Origin: Oscillospiraceae bacterium NTUH-002-81
Lineage (GTDB): Bacteria > Bacillota > Clostridia > Lachnospirales > Lachnospiraceae
Reading direction: 5' to 3'
DNA: 64,000 nt
Assembly: GCA_032620915.1 (NCBI GenBank)
Contig: CP136052.1
Span: forward strand, 2,596,001-2,660,000
In this document: one piece after another, positions 1-8,538 of the stretch
Layout: each line of letters opens with the position of its first letter
Position numbering within the stretch: position 1 is the first letter of the stretch
Notes under the pieces: model-generated
Told to the model about the DNA's origin: nothing
Seen by the model: only the letters and a program-made list of their open reading frames with translations
Databases searched by the model: none
Program-made: the position numbers and the translations under genes

Positions 1-458
<458 letters not shown>

Positions 459-568
459 CTATTGTTTGTCATGAAAAAAGCTGTAAAGCTATAAAACAAA
501 AAATGCGCCAAAATCAAGCATGGGATATCTCACTCCCATACTGAATTCGACGCCTTTGTCTGTGCATT

Positions 569-597
569 ATTATACTACCGGGTTATTACAATTTCAA
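569..597 (-). promoter_or_regulatory. SigA-type promoter of gdhA
   Basis: On the minus strand TTGAAA (592-597) and TATAAT (569-574) are separated by exactly 17 bp. Transcription from here gives a 5' leader of about 150 nt before the gdhA start at 416. I see no clear riboswitch or terminator in that leader. Confidence 0.75.
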
Positions 598-624
598 GAA
601 AAATCTACTTAAATTTTATTATTT

Positions 625-780
625 CAGTTCACTCGTCTGTTCCTGCAGGCAAATTTTATGCTCGCATAAAAATTTGTTTGCGGGAATAGACGAAGGGAGC
701 GCCATCTAATGAGCAAAAATGAGCTGCAACGCAGCGGAGAGCATCGCAGATGCGGTTTTGCGAATGGCGCGGGTGAACTG
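625..780 (+). repeat. Structured repeat, subfamily 1, copy A
   Basis: The unit is bounded by 8-bp inverted ends, CAGTTCAC at 625-632 and GTGAACTG at 773-780. Inside are an AT-rich hairpin near 646-682, then GCGCCAT...ATGGCGC arms enclosing ATGAGCA, an AGCTGC/GCAGC hairpin and TTGCGAATGG. Its last 90 bp recur nearly unchanged in copy B directly downstream, and a diverged inverted copy lies at 42460-42620. It is intergenic, between the gdhA leader and the 3' end of the next gene. It could be a MITE-like element or a structured RNA. Confidence 0.8.
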
Positions 781-917
781 AATGCCTGTTATCCATGCTT
801 GCACGAAAATCTGGCTGCAAAAATATTCGAAGGGAGCGCCGTCTAATGAGCAAAAATGAGCTGCAACGCAGCGGAGAGCATCGCAGATGCGGTTTTGCGA
901 ATGGCGCAGGTGAACTG
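781..917 (+). repeat. Structured repeat, subfamily 1, copy B (tandem with copy A)
   Basis: A direct duplicate of copy A with a unit spacing of about 139 bp. The segment from about 828 to 917 differs from 689-780 at only a couple of positions, while the upstream hairpin part is more diverged. The right end GTGAACTG (910-917) stops three bases before the stop codon of the neighbouring minus-strand gene. Confidence 0.8.
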
Positions 918-920
918 CGT

Positions 921-1361
921 CTACTCTTCAACATAAGCCTTCAATCTGCAGATGGCTTTTTTCTCAAACCCGGTCAATTCCTCCGCCAGCTCCATGCTCA
1001 TTTTCCCGCAGGCAGTCTGGTCACGCATCATCTGCTTCATCGCCAGCATTTTTCCGGCGCTGTCCTGGATCATCAGCCGTGCAATGTGTTCCGTGCTGAT
1101 ATTGGTCAGCGTGTTAAGCTGCAGATTTCCCCACTGGGCAGCCTGCTCCATGAGACCGTCCCCCTTTGGACGGAATCCGTTTTCGTACAGGCGGCTGGAC
1201 GCCCGCTCCTCGATCTTGGAATATTCATAGGCCAGCCGGTTCAGATCCAGCGCCAGATCATCGTCATACACCTTCGCGATCACTGCATGCACCGCATCCA
1301 CGCCCGCCTTGCTGCTCCTGTATACCTCATTTAATAAACTTCTGTCCGCTTCCGTCAGCAT
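921..1361 (-). CDS. Hypothetical alpha-helical protein
   Basis: 146 residues starting MLTEADRSLL, chosen because AAAGGAG lies 8 nt upstream; longer in-frame starts have no ribosome site. The sequence is charged and predicted all-helical with no membrane segment or signal. The spacing of acidic and basic residues (for example DDLALDLNRLAYEYSKIEER) recalls small four-helix proteins of the ferritin-like/DUF2383 type, but I cannot assign a family. Its 3' end abuts repeat copy B. The roughly 300 bp upstream, to 1660, contain nothing else I can support. Confidence 0.7.
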   Translation of the reverse strand: MLTEADRSLLNEVYRSSKAGVDAVHAVIAKVYDDDLALDLNRLAYEYSKIEERASSRLYENGFRPKGDGLMEQAAQWGNLQLNTLTNISTEHIARLMIQDSAGKMLAMKQMMRDQTACGKMSMELAEELTGFEKKAICRLKAYVEE

Positions 1362-1663
1362 ACATCTTCTCCTTTCCCGCTCCCGTCCACCGTGCTTCGC
1401 ACCATTTTTGAGAGGCATAGAATTCTCCACAGTTTTCTGCTTATAGCATGCCCCACCCGCAGAAAACAAAACGTACATATCCATGATATTTTCATCAACC
1501 ATCTGCCATGGCACTGGGGACGTCTCCGTTCCACTCCGATCGGCGCTCTGCACCCTTCCGGAGGTTTTTGTATGATAGAATGCCTGCGACATAATTCAGT
1601 ACCGCCGCTTTGCACCATCGCGGAGCGTTTTTTTATATAATAGGACGAACTTTCCTATCATAC

Positions 1664-1694
1664 AAAAAAAGGAACCCTGTCTCCAGAGTTCCCC
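1664..1694 (-). terminator. Rho-independent terminator of the SH3-domain gene
   Basis: On the minus strand a GC-rich hairpin (GGAACTCTG paired with CAGGGTTCC across a short loop) is followed by seven T residues. It lies about 30 bp beyond the stop codon at 1724. Confidence 0.8.
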
Positions 1695-1723
1695 TTTCAT
1701 TGCATATTTATTCCTGTTTTCTT

Positions 1724-2905
1724 TTATTTGCCAACACACTCGCTGTTCACATAACCGGTCTTGCCGTCGTATTTGATCTTGATTCTGCCGCTGGAAAGCT
1801 TCTCCAGCACCTCAATCTGCGTTCCCTCGTACAGGGTAGCGATCAGCTCGCTGCTGGTGTCCTCACCGGAACGCATCTTGGCAGTCTCCACGATCCGTGC
1901 ACTGCCGGAATCCGGCGCCTCGGATGCGTTTGCCGCTGCTGCCGTTACCTCGTCCGGATTGGTCGTCAGAAATTCACTCTTCACATATGCCGTTGCATTG
2001 TTGTAAGAGATCTGACTCCAGCCGTTCTCATCCTCGGAAATACGCACAGCACTGTCACCTCTGGCGATCTGGCCCACGCGATCGGAATTCTCATCCGCCT
2101 GGCTGCGCACATTGACCGTCTCTTTGGCATATACCGTCTCCTGGCCGGCGGAAGTGTCCTCCGCAGGCTGTTCTGCCTCTGCTTCTCCCCCTGTCTGCTG
2201 CTCTTCCTCAGAAGAAGCTTCCTCACTGCTCTCCTCGGCAGATGTGGACGCAGACTGGATGGTGGATGCCAGATTGCTCAGCTTCTCATCCTGTGCCAGT
2301 GCTGCGCTGTAGGCATCTTCCACCTGACTTACCAGCGCCTGCACATCAGCGCTCGCGTTCAGTTCGCTGATGGCACTCTCGGTATCGGCATCCCATGTGC
2401 CATTGTTGATATAAAGGCTGCCGTCCTCTGCCGTACACACATAGAGCATGTTCAGGGAAGGCGCCATCGTGTCCACATTCTGGAACTTGATATCATAGCA
2501 CACATATACAACATAAGAATTCTCTGCCGGGCCCCGCTTCGTATAGCAGGTAATATTGTTATAGCTCTCGATATGCTGGGACATCTTCGTGACAGAATCT
2601 GCCTCCTCATCGTCAAGCTCGCTCACCGTCGCACGCAGCGCATCCACATCGCCGTTGGCTCTAGCATCAAAGTAGGACTGTACCAGCGTGTTGACCTCCG
2701 GGTATGCATCCTGCTGCAGGTCATTGGGCTCCTCCTGGGGCTGTTCCTGATCCTGCGCTGCCACCACCTGGTCTGTATTTTCCTGTGTATCTTCTTTCTT
2801 CTCTTTACCGGTACACTGTACCAGAATGACAATTATCAGTATAAGCAAAATCCCTGATATGATATAGCGAATATTATCAAGGATGAAGTTCTTGATACTG
2901 TCCAT
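1724..2905 (-). CDS. Membrane-anchored protein with two bacterial SH3 domains
   Basis: 393 residues. The N-terminus (MDSIKNFILDN...) runs into one hydrophobic segment at about residues 13-31, followed by an acidic Glu/Gln-rich linker, a folded middle domain of about 130 residues, a second Ser/Glu-rich linker, and two SH3_3-type repeats at the C-terminus. The first repeat contains VNVRSQADENSDRVGQI and the second contains KMRSGEDTSSELIATLYEG. Such domains usually bind cell-wall peptides, so an extracytoplasmic wall-associated role is inferred. The start has TAAGGAGGA upstream; an in-frame extension would read through the tRNA gene and is rejected. A terminator follows the gene. Confidence 0.85.
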   Translation of the reverse strand: MDSIKNFILDNIRYIISGILLILIIVILVQCTGKEKKEDTQENTDQVVAAQDQEQPQEEPNDLQQDAYPEVNTLVQSYFDARANGDVDALRATVSELDDEEADSVTKMSQHIESYNNITCYTKRGPAENSYVVYVCYDIKFQNVDTMAPSLNMLYVCTAEDGSLYINNGTWDADTESAISELNASADVQALVSQVEDAYSAALAQDEKLSNLASTIQSASTSAEESSEEASSEEEQQTGGEAEAEQPAEDTSAGQETVYAKETVNVRSQADENSDRVGQIARGDSAVRISEDENGWSQISYNNATAYVKSEFLTTNPDEVTAAAANASEAPDSGSARIVETAKMRSGEDTSSELIATLYEGTQIEVLEKLSSGRIKIKYDGKTGYVNSECVGK

Positions 2906-2952
2906 AAAAAAACGATTCCTCCTTACAACCCGAATCAGGGTATGAAAAAAGC

Positions 2953-3024
2953 GCATCCGGAGGGATTCGAACCCCCGACACGTGGTACCGGAAACCACTG
3001 CTCTATCCCCTGAGCTACGGATGC
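2953..3024 (-). tRNA. tRNA-Arg (anticodon CCG)
   Basis: On the minus strand a 72-nt cloverleaf reads with a 7-bp acceptor stem (GCATCCG/CGGATGC), a D-arm with AGCTCAGGGGATAGAGC, an anticodon stem GTGGT/ACCAC enclosing TTCCGGT, and a T-arm with GGTTCGAATCC. The anticodon is therefore CCG, reading CGG arginine codons. CCA is not encoded. Confidence 0.95.
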
Positions 3025-3095
3025 ACATCTTCACTAACAAAGGATATCATACTATAAAATTCCATTTTAGGCAATGCCTAATTTTAAAAAAATTT

Positions 3096-4016
3096 TCACA
3101 TCGTAAGTTTACCCAGATTTTTCCGGTAAATATACACATGATCAGACAAAATTTCTTCCGGCGCCACCCCTGTTTGATTGACGCATCGGATCATTTCTGT
3201 CATTTCCTGTGCACTCCATACATCCTCTGCGGAAACAAGCAGCAGTTCATGCACACTGCTTGGGATCACGAATACATCTCCCGGGAACTTCCGGACACAC
3301 TGCTCCAGCAGGCCTTCGTACAAAATGGCAGCAGCACCATAGAACCCCCTGGTGTTCGTCAGCACATACAGCGGCATATCTTCCCGGGCACGCGCCAACG
3401 CCACCGCCCGGCGCTCTTCTTCCTTCAGATGGCGGTACGCTTCTGTCTTCTCCATCTGTTCCAGCAATGCCTGCATCGGGTGCAGCCAGTATGGCAGCAG
3501 TCTGGGCGTATTTTTCATGGCCGCCTCATAGACTGCTTCCTCCGTCACGCCCCACATATGCAGATGTGTATTCTCCACCCGCATGCTCAGCATCCCCATC
3601 GATGCTTCCGAAAACAGCACATAATAAATGATCTCCAGATCCAGAAAACCTCTGTGGGGCGCCCGTTTCAGCAGTTCCCCGTTTCGTTCCCTGCTGACCA
3701 GCCGTGCACAGATCCGGTTCTTCAGCTGTGAAAAATCCTGCAGCAGATCGGGGTTGACCTGCAGCTGCTGGTTCCTGTCCTCACAGGCACAGATCACATC
3801 GTTCACCAGCATGCCCGGAGAAGCCCCTTTCTCATACTGCTGATAGTAATCCCACAGAACAGGGGCAGGCCCTGCCGGTGCCCCCAATGGCGTATCAATA
3901 GACAGACTGTCCCGCACCAGGGAATTGTTGTGCAGCAGCGGATGTACAGTCACTTTTCTGCCGGTCACCGTCTCCACGCTCTCCTTCATGTACACTTTAA
4001 ACTGTTCATAATCCAT
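3096..4016 (-). CDS. DUF5688 family protein
   Basis: 306 residues beginning MDYEQFKVYMKESVETVTGR, with AAGGAGG upstream. The pattern, an N-terminal KESV...GRKVTVHPLLHNNS and a C-terminal LTNTRGFYGAAAILYEG followed by VIPSSVHELLL, is the DUF5688 layout common in Lachnospiraceae. It has no signal peptide or membrane segment, so it is probably cytoplasmic. The function is not known. It stands alone between a tRNA gene and a minisatellite region. Confidence 0.8.
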   Translation of the reverse strand: MDYEQFKVYMKESVETVTGRKVTVHPLLHNNSLVRDSLSIDTPLGAPAGPAPVLWDYYQQYEKGASPGMLVNDVICACEDRNQQLQVNPDLLQDFSQLKNRICARLVSRERNGELLKRAPHRGFLDLEIIYYVLFSEASMGMLSMRVENTHLHMWGVTEEAVYEAAMKNTPRLLPYWLHPMQALLEQMEKTEAYRHLKEEERRAVALARAREDMPLYVLTNTRGFYGAAAILYEGLLEQCVRKFPGDVFVIPSSVHELLLVSAEDVWSAQEMTEMIRCVNQTGVAPEEILSDHVYIYRKNLGKLTM

Positions 4017-4106
4017 ACAAAATCCTCCTTACCCCTTCTGCCGCGCACACTTTAATCTTTTTCATAATCTTGCAATTACTGTCATCTGTTTCGGACAACA
4101 TCATCA

Positions 4107-4320
4107 ACTTCCAATAACGCCACCTGATCCCAATAATGTCACTCGATCCCAATAACGTCTCTCGATCCCAATAACGTCTCTCGATCCCAATAACGTCTTT
4201 CAATCACAATAACGTCACCCGATTCCAATAACGTCACCCGATCACAATAACGTCACCCGATCACAATAACGTCACCCGATCACAATAACGTCACCCGATC
4301 ACAATAACGTCACCCGATCC
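4107..4320. repeat. 19-bp minisatellite, 11 units
   Basis: The core CAATAACGTCACCCGATCA recurs with an exact 19-bp period: CAATAA or its variant CAATAAT starts at 4112, 4131, 4150, 4169, 4188, 4207, 4226, 4245, 4264, 4283 and 4302. Units at the right end (from 4226) are almost identical; those at the left have drifted (TCTCTC for TCACCC). The period is not a multiple of three, so it is not a protein repeat. It lies upstream of the DUF5688 gene. Confidence 0.95.
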
Positions 4321-4667
4321 TGATGTCACTACCTTCCTCCAACAGTATCACCCTCTCACACATTGCGCTGGCAGAAAGCTTCAAATAAATAAAATAAATC
4401 AGTGGTTTTCACGGCACGACCGTGCCAGAAAATACAGAACATCCTGTGGATGTTAAAATAGAATGAATAAAGATAGATTTATCATACTCCCATAAAAGAT
4501 GAATCGCAAGAAAACCCCTTCGACATTTTTCGATCATCCCCCATCCCTGCCGCAGGCGCCATTCATAGGGCTGCACATGCTGCATACTGCGCCCTCCGCC
4601 GCTTCACGGGTGGATCTTCATCCAGCCCCGAAAACAGCCGCTTCAAAAACCCGGCCTGAACAGATAC
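4321..4667. other. Noncoding stretch between the minisatellite and efp
   Basis: No convincing gene on either strand. The only structures seen are a small perfect palindrome GGCACGACCGTGCC near 4415 and AT-rich flanks. One possible reading frame on the plus strand antisense to efp has no ribosome site and is dismissed. Confidence 0.6.
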
Positions 4668-4697
4668 AAAAAGAAGCCCCGTACATACGGGACTTCC
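4668..4697 (-). terminator. Rho-independent terminator of efp
   Basis: The minus strand forms GAAGTCCCGT/ACGGGGCTTC around a four-base loop, followed by TTTTT. It lies 24 bp after the efp stop codon. Confidence 0.85.
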
Positions 4698-4720
4698 CTT
4701 CATTTTTCCGTTATCAGCGA

Positions 4721-5278
4721 TTATGCTCTGGACAGATACTCACCGGTTCTGGTGTCGATCTTGATCTTCTCGCCCTGCTCAACGAACAGCGGTACATATA
4801 CGGTAGCACCGGTCTCAACAACAGCCGGTTTGCTTGCGCCTGTAGCAGTGTCTCCCTTGAAGCCAGGCTCTGTTTCGGTGATCTCCAGCTCTACGAAGAG
4901 CGGCGGCTCAACAGCGAATACGTTGCCGTTGTGTGCACACATTTTTACCATCTCGTTCTCTTTGACGAACTTCAGTGCATCACCGATCTGATCTGCACTC
5001 AGGCCGATCTGCTCGTAGGTGTTCACATCCATGAAGTAATATAAATCACCATCATTGTATAAATACTGCATGTCATTGCGGTCGATACGTGCCGGCGGGA
5101 ACTTCTCAGTCGGGCGGAAGGTCTTCTCAACCACGCCGCCGTTCTTGATGTTTTTCAGCTTTGTACGAACGAAAGCTGCGCCCTTACCGGGTTTTACATG
5201 CTGAAACTCAATAATCTGGTATATATTATTGTCCATTTCGATTGTCATACCATTTCTAAAATCACCTGCTGATACCAT
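4721..5278 (-). CDS. efp: Elongation factor P
   Basis: 185 residues, full length for EF-P, which relieves ribosomes stalled at polyproline stretches. Three beta-barrel domains are recognisable: an N-terminal KOW-like domain ([20 protein letters not shown]), a central OB domain and the C-terminal domain with [17 protein letters not shown]. The conserved loop VKPGKGAAF places Lys32 at the tip, the residue that other bacteria modify; no modification enzyme is visible in the window. AAGGAGG precedes the ATG, and the gene has its own promoter region and terminator. Confidence 0.97.
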   Translation of the reverse strand: MVSAGDFRNGMTIEMDNNIYQIIEFQHVKPGKGAAFVRTKLKNIKNGGVVEKTFRPTEKFPPARIDRNDMQYLYNDGDLYYFMDVNTYEQIGLSADQIGDALKFVKENEMVKMCAHNGNVFAVEPPLFVELEITETEPGFKGDTATGASKPAVVETGATVYVPLFVEQGEKIKIDTRTGEYLSRA

Positions 5279-5342
5279 AAAGATATTCCTCCTTGAATTA
5301 TGTGCTTACACTGGAATGCCAGCTACACTCCACATCTTATAA

Positions 5343-5372
5343 TATACTATAATAAAATCCCTGCTTTTTCAA
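5343..5372 (-). promoter_or_regulatory. Probable efp promoter
   Basis: The minus strand carries TTGAAA (5367-5372), with TATAGT and TAGTAT overlapping 15-17 bp downstream. The spacing to the better -10 is slightly short, so the exact hexamer is uncertain. Confidence 0.45.
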
Positions 5373-5494
5373 CCATTTTTTCGCTGTCCGCCCAAAAACG
5401 TTCCCTTTTTCCCGCGTCATTCACAGATTTCAGCAGCCAATTTTTCCCACACACACGAAATCTGTCTGCAAAAAGATACGGGGAACCTTTCCTC

Positions 5495-6568
5495 TTAAAT
5501 CTCGATCAGTTCTTTCGGGGAGGATGCGAAATTCTCATATCCGTTTTCCGTCACAGCTGTCAGATCCTCGATCCGCACACCGCCCACGCCCGGAAGATAA
5601 ATGCCCGGTTCCACAGTCACGGTCATGCCCGGCTGTAGGATTTCATTGCCTGCCGGGGAAAGTCTGGGCTCCTCATGAATAAACAGGCCCACGCTGTGCC
5701 CCAGTCCATGTCCGAAATAGTCTCCATATCCGGCTTTGCCGATGATATCCCGGGCGATCCTGTCGATCTCGGCCCCGGTTTTGCCCGGCTGCACCGCTGC
5801 CAGGGACGTCAGCTGCGCTTCCAGCACAATATTGTAAATTTCTTTCTGTTTTTCACTGGCTTTGCCCACCACCACGGTACGGGTCATATCCGAACAGTAG
5901 CCGTTGTATTTGCAGCCGTAATCCATGGTGACAAAATCCCCGGCCTCAATCTTTTTCGCAGACGGCGCCGCATGAGGCATGGCGGAATGATAACCGGAAG
6001 CCACGATGGTGTCAAAGGACAGCGCCTCCGCGCCGCAGCGCTTCATATACCCTTCCAGCTCCGCAGCCACTTCCAGCTCCGTGATGCCGGGTTTTAACAC
6101 GGTGAGGATATGAGAAAATGCCAGATCCCCGATGTGCTCTGCCTGGGCGATGCACCGCAGCTCCTCTGCCGTCTTGATTTTCCGAAGATTGTTTAACGCC
6201 TCACCCAGGGGAAGCCAGGTCACCGGCGGCAGTTCCTTCTGTAATTCCACTGCGTCGGAATAGATCATCACCCGATCCTCAAAGCCGATGCTTTTTACCC
6301 CGTCCTCGGACACCATTTTCGCCAGGCTCACCGGGTAACCGGCCTGCCGGTTGATCTCCAGCACTTCAAAATCCGTGCTCTCCTCCTGTGCCTGAGTCGT
6401 ATACCGGGAATCCGTCAGGATCACCCGGCGCGCCCGGCTCACGTACAGGTAGCCTGTCGCTCCCGAAAATCCGCTGAGATAGCGCATATTACATCCGTCT
6501 GAAACAATGACTGCCTCCGCCTGCTGTTCTTCCATACAGCGATACAGCCGCTCAATTCTGTCTGTCAT
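5495..6568 (-). CDS. Xaa-Pro aminopeptidase (M24 family)
   Basis: About 357 residues from MTDRIERLYR. It removes N-terminal residues preceding proline. It has an N-terminal creatinase-like domain (NMRYLSGFSG, ILTDSRYTTQA) and a C-terminal pita-bread metallopeptidase domain. Metal ligands are visible in MDYGCKYNGYCSDMTRT (two Asp), GHGLGHSVGLFIHE (His), VEPGIY (Glu) and RIEDL (Glu). A ribosome site AAGGAAGGGG precedes the ATG. In the sequence as given there is no stop between this gene and the upstream YqeG gene, so the two read as one 528-residue frame from 7081; the join is probably caused by a homopolymer indel. efp is 216 bp downstream. Confidence 0.9.
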   Translation of the reverse strand: MTDRIERLYRCMEEQQAEAVIVSDGCNMRYLSGFSGATGYLYVSRARRVILTDSRYTTQAQEESTDFEVLEINRQAGYPVSLAKMVSEDGVKSIGFEDRVMIYSDAVELQKELPPVTWLPLGEALNNLRKIKTAEELRCIAQAEHIGDLAFSHILTVLKPGITELEVAAELEGYMKRCGAEALSFDTIVASGYHSAMPHAAPSAKKIEAGDFVTMDYGCKYNGYCSDMTRTVVVGKASEKQKEIYNIVLEAQLTSLAAVQPGKTGAEIDRIARDIIGKAGYGDYFGHGLGHSVGLFIHEEPRLSPAGNEILQPGMTVTVEPGIYLPGVGGVRIEDLTAVTENGYENFASSPKELIEI

Positions 6569-6570
6569 AG

Positions 6571-7081
6571 TCAAACCCCTTCCTTTTTCTTTTTTCCGCT
6601 CATAGGCCCACAGAACGATCCGTTCCAGATACCGTTTCAGCACGATCTGGATCTCCTCCTTCGGATCGATGGGCTTGACGAGAATGGTGCGAATGCCCGC
6701 CCGGTTCGCCCCCCACACATCGGTAAACAGCTGATCGCCGATGAAGATCGTCGTCTTCTCGTCCGTGTGCATGATCTCACAGGCTTTCCGGTAATTGCCT
6801 GTGGACGGCTTGTGGGCATTGTAAATATAAGAAACGCCGATGTCCTCGTTGAACATCTTCACCCGCCCTTCCTTATTATTGGAAAGCAGACAGCAGGAAA
6901 ATCCCAGCTCCTTTAATTTTGCGAACAAAGCCTTCGCCCGCGCGTCTGCCGGGGCGCCGTGGGGCACCAGCGTATTGTCGATATCAAAAATGATCCCGCG
7001 GTAGCCCTGTGCATAGAGCGCCCCGAAATCGATCCCATAGGTGGAATCCACGTATTCCCCGGGATAAAAGCATGCAAACAT
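6571..7081 (-). CDS. YqeG family HAD-IIIA phosphatase
   Basis: About 170 residues, the usual YqeG length, starting MFACFYPGEYV after a good AGGAGG. HAD motif I is FDIDNTLVP, motif II SNN follows LGFSCCLL, the motif III lysine is in HKPSTGNYRKA, and motif IV is GDQLFTDVWGANRAG. The physiological substrate is unknown; family members are linked to nucleotide or lipid phosphates and lie near ribosome-assembly genes. As given, the frame continues through ERKKEKGRGLT into the M24 peptidase. Removing one A from the A6 or A5 run (plus strand 6584-6595) gives ERKKKKEGV and a TGA at 6571-6573, two bases before the peptidase ATG, which looks like the native arrangement. Confidence 0.8.
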
Positions 7082-7143
7082 CCTCTTTCCTCCTGCGTTT
7101 TTCTGCTGTTTATTGTAGCAAGGAACCTGTGAAAAAAGCAAGG

Positions 7144-7175
7144 TGCCTGCTTGACTTTCCCGGTCAAAGCAGGCA
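7144..7175. promoter_or_regulatory. Inverted repeat in a divergent intergenic region
   Basis: TGCCTGCTTGAC pairs imperfectly with GGTCAAAGCAGGCA around a short loop. It lies between the divergent starts of yqeG (minus) and the small peptide gene (plus), and contains a TTGAC that could be a -35. It could be an operator or a small-RNA structure; there is no U tract to make it a terminator. Confidence 0.4.
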
Positions 7176-7215
7176 CAATAAAGATAAAAATATACTTGCT
7201 AGGAGTTGATTTTTC

Positions 7216-7365
7216 ATGGAAAAATTGCGTAGCTGGGTAGCCGCCCACACCGACACCGTCACCGCTGCCCTGCAGCTTACCATCAGCCTCACCGCCGTTT
7301 TGCTGGCCATCCGTTCCCAGTTATCTGTTATCAAGAAAGCGGCAGCGGCGCTGCAGAGAAAGTAG
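7216..7365 (+). CDS. Small hydrophobic peptide (49 residues)
   Basis: The frame runs from ATG at 7216 to TAG at 7363-7365, preceded by TAGGAGTTG. The peptide begins MEKLRSWVAAHTDTVTAAL, then has a hydrophobic segment at about residues 17-33 (QLTISLTAVLLAIRSQL) and a basic Ala/Lys tail (IKKAAAALQRK). The layout, a short head, one membrane helix and a cationic tail, resembles holin-like type I toxins and small membrane proteins, but no family is assigned. No antisense RNA promoter was clearly seen. It is the only plus-strand reading frame with a ribosome site in this 300-bp gap. Confidence 0.5.
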   Translation: MEKLRSWVAAHTDTVTAALQLTISLTAVLLAIRSQLSVIKKAAAALQRK

Positions 7366-7389
7366 GTATTTTCTCATCCCTATTTTTCA

Positions 7390-8520
7390 TCAGAGACTGG
7401 TTTTCTCCGCAAAATCCTTCATCATTTCACTGATCTTGATCTGCTGCGGACAGACAGCCTCACAGGCACGGCACCCGATGCAGGCTGACGGCTTCTTGTC
7501 ATCCTCCAGCGCCCCCAGCGCCATAGGGGCAATGAATCCACCTCCGCTGTATGTGTGCTCATTATAAAGAGAGATCAGCCAGGGAATATCCAGTTCTTTG
7601 GGACAATGGGAAGTACAGTACCGGCAGGAGGTACAGGGAAGCGTATTTCCTGCTGTCATTTTCCCGGCAATTTCCATCAGCGCCTTCATTTCTGCCTCAT
7701 TCAAAGGCGCCTGTTTTTCAAACATCGCGATGTTTTCCTGCATCTGCCGGAAATCAGACATGCCGGAGAGCGTTACCGTCACCCCCGGAACGGACTGTAG
7801 GAAACGGAATGCCCACTCTGTCATAGATACGCCCGGGCGCAGACTGTGAAGCTTTTCTTCATATTCCGGTGACAACTTGCACAGACTTCCGCCGCGCAGC
7901 GGTTCCATGACCCAGATGGGAATGTTCCATGCATTCAGCACCCTGCATTTTGCTTTTGCATCCTGGAAGTCATAGTCCAGCCAGTTCAGCTGAATCTGGC
8001 AGAATTCCATGTCCTTCCCATACGCATCCAGAAAACGCTGCATGGTTTCCAGATTGCCATGAACGGAAAATCCCAGATGACGGATGCGTCCATTTTTCTT
8101 CTGTTCCATCAGATACTCGAAAATACCATATTTCGGATCCAGATACTGTTCAATATTCATCTCGCACACATTGTGAAACAGATAAAAATCAAAGTAATCC
8201 ACCCGGCAGCGTTCCAGCTGCTCTTCAAAAATTTCCTTCACTTTTCCCATATTGCTCAGATCATATCCGGGAAATTTGGTTGCAAGATAGAAGTTCTCTC
8301 TCGGATACGCCGACAGCACCTCGCCCATCACCCGCTCTGAATTTCCATCATGGTATCCCCAGGCAGTGTCATAATAATTCACGCCCTTCTCCATGGCAAG
8401 GGCAACCATTCTCTTCACTTCCGGAACGTTGATATCCGCATACGCATCCCCCTGCGGCAGACGCATACATCCCATTCCCAGTGCAGAAAGCTTTAATTCC
8501 TGAAATGTCTCATAAATCAT
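7390..8520 (-). CDS. Aldo/keto reductase with C-terminal 4Fe-4S ferredoxin domain
   Basis: 376 residues from MIYETFQELKL, chosen because AAGGAGG is 8 nt upstream. The TIM-barrel AKR domain has the full catalytic tetrad: Asp51 and Tyr56 in DTAWGY, Lys82 in LATKF and His116 in LFHN. The C-terminus carries two cysteine clusters, CTSCRYCTSHCP and CIGCRACEAVCP, typical of the ferredoxin-tailed AKR group in anaerobes. It is probably a cytoplasmic oxidoreductase using NADPH and iron-sulfur clusters; the substrate is unknown. The next gene upstream, 18 bp away, is a paralogue. Confidence 0.88.
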   Translation of the reverse strand: MIYETFQELKLSALGMGCMRLPQGDAYADINVPEVKRMVALAMEKGVNYYDTAWGYHDGNSERVMGEVLSAYPRENFYLATKFPGYDLSNMGKVKEIFEEQLERCRVDYFDFYLFHNVCEMNIEQYLDPKYGIFEYLMEQKKNGRIRHLGFSVHGNLETMQRFLDAYGKDMEFCQIQLNWLDYDFQDAKAKCRVLNAWNIPIWVMEPLRGGSLCKLSPEYEEKLHSLRPGVSMTEWAFRFLQSVPGVTVTLSGMSDFRQMQENIAMFEKQAPLNEAEMKALMEIAGKMTAGNTLPCTSCRYCTSHCPKELDIPWLISLYNEHTYSGGGFIAPMALGALEDDKKPSACIGCRACEAVCPQQIKISEMMKDFAEKTSL

Positions 8521-8538
8521 ATGCTTATCCTCCTTCAT

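Noticed and set aside
1610..2857. Long open frame on the plus strand opposite the SH3-domain gene
   Set aside because: Its composition is that of an antisense shadow (Leu/Arg/His-rich), it has no ribosome site, and the minus-strand frame has a clear family match.
2953..3024. tRNA-Arg as an integration site with duplicated attachment end
   Set aside because: I found no repeat of the tRNA 3' end elsewhere in the window.
4006..4203. 65-codon frame across the 19-bp minisatellite
   Set aside because: A 19-bp period shifts the frame at every unit, so no protein repeat is preserved, and there is no ribosome site.
4107..4320. Minisatellite as a CRISPR array or replication iteron array
   Set aside because: No spacers between units, no cas genes, and no rep gene or DnaA boxes nearby.
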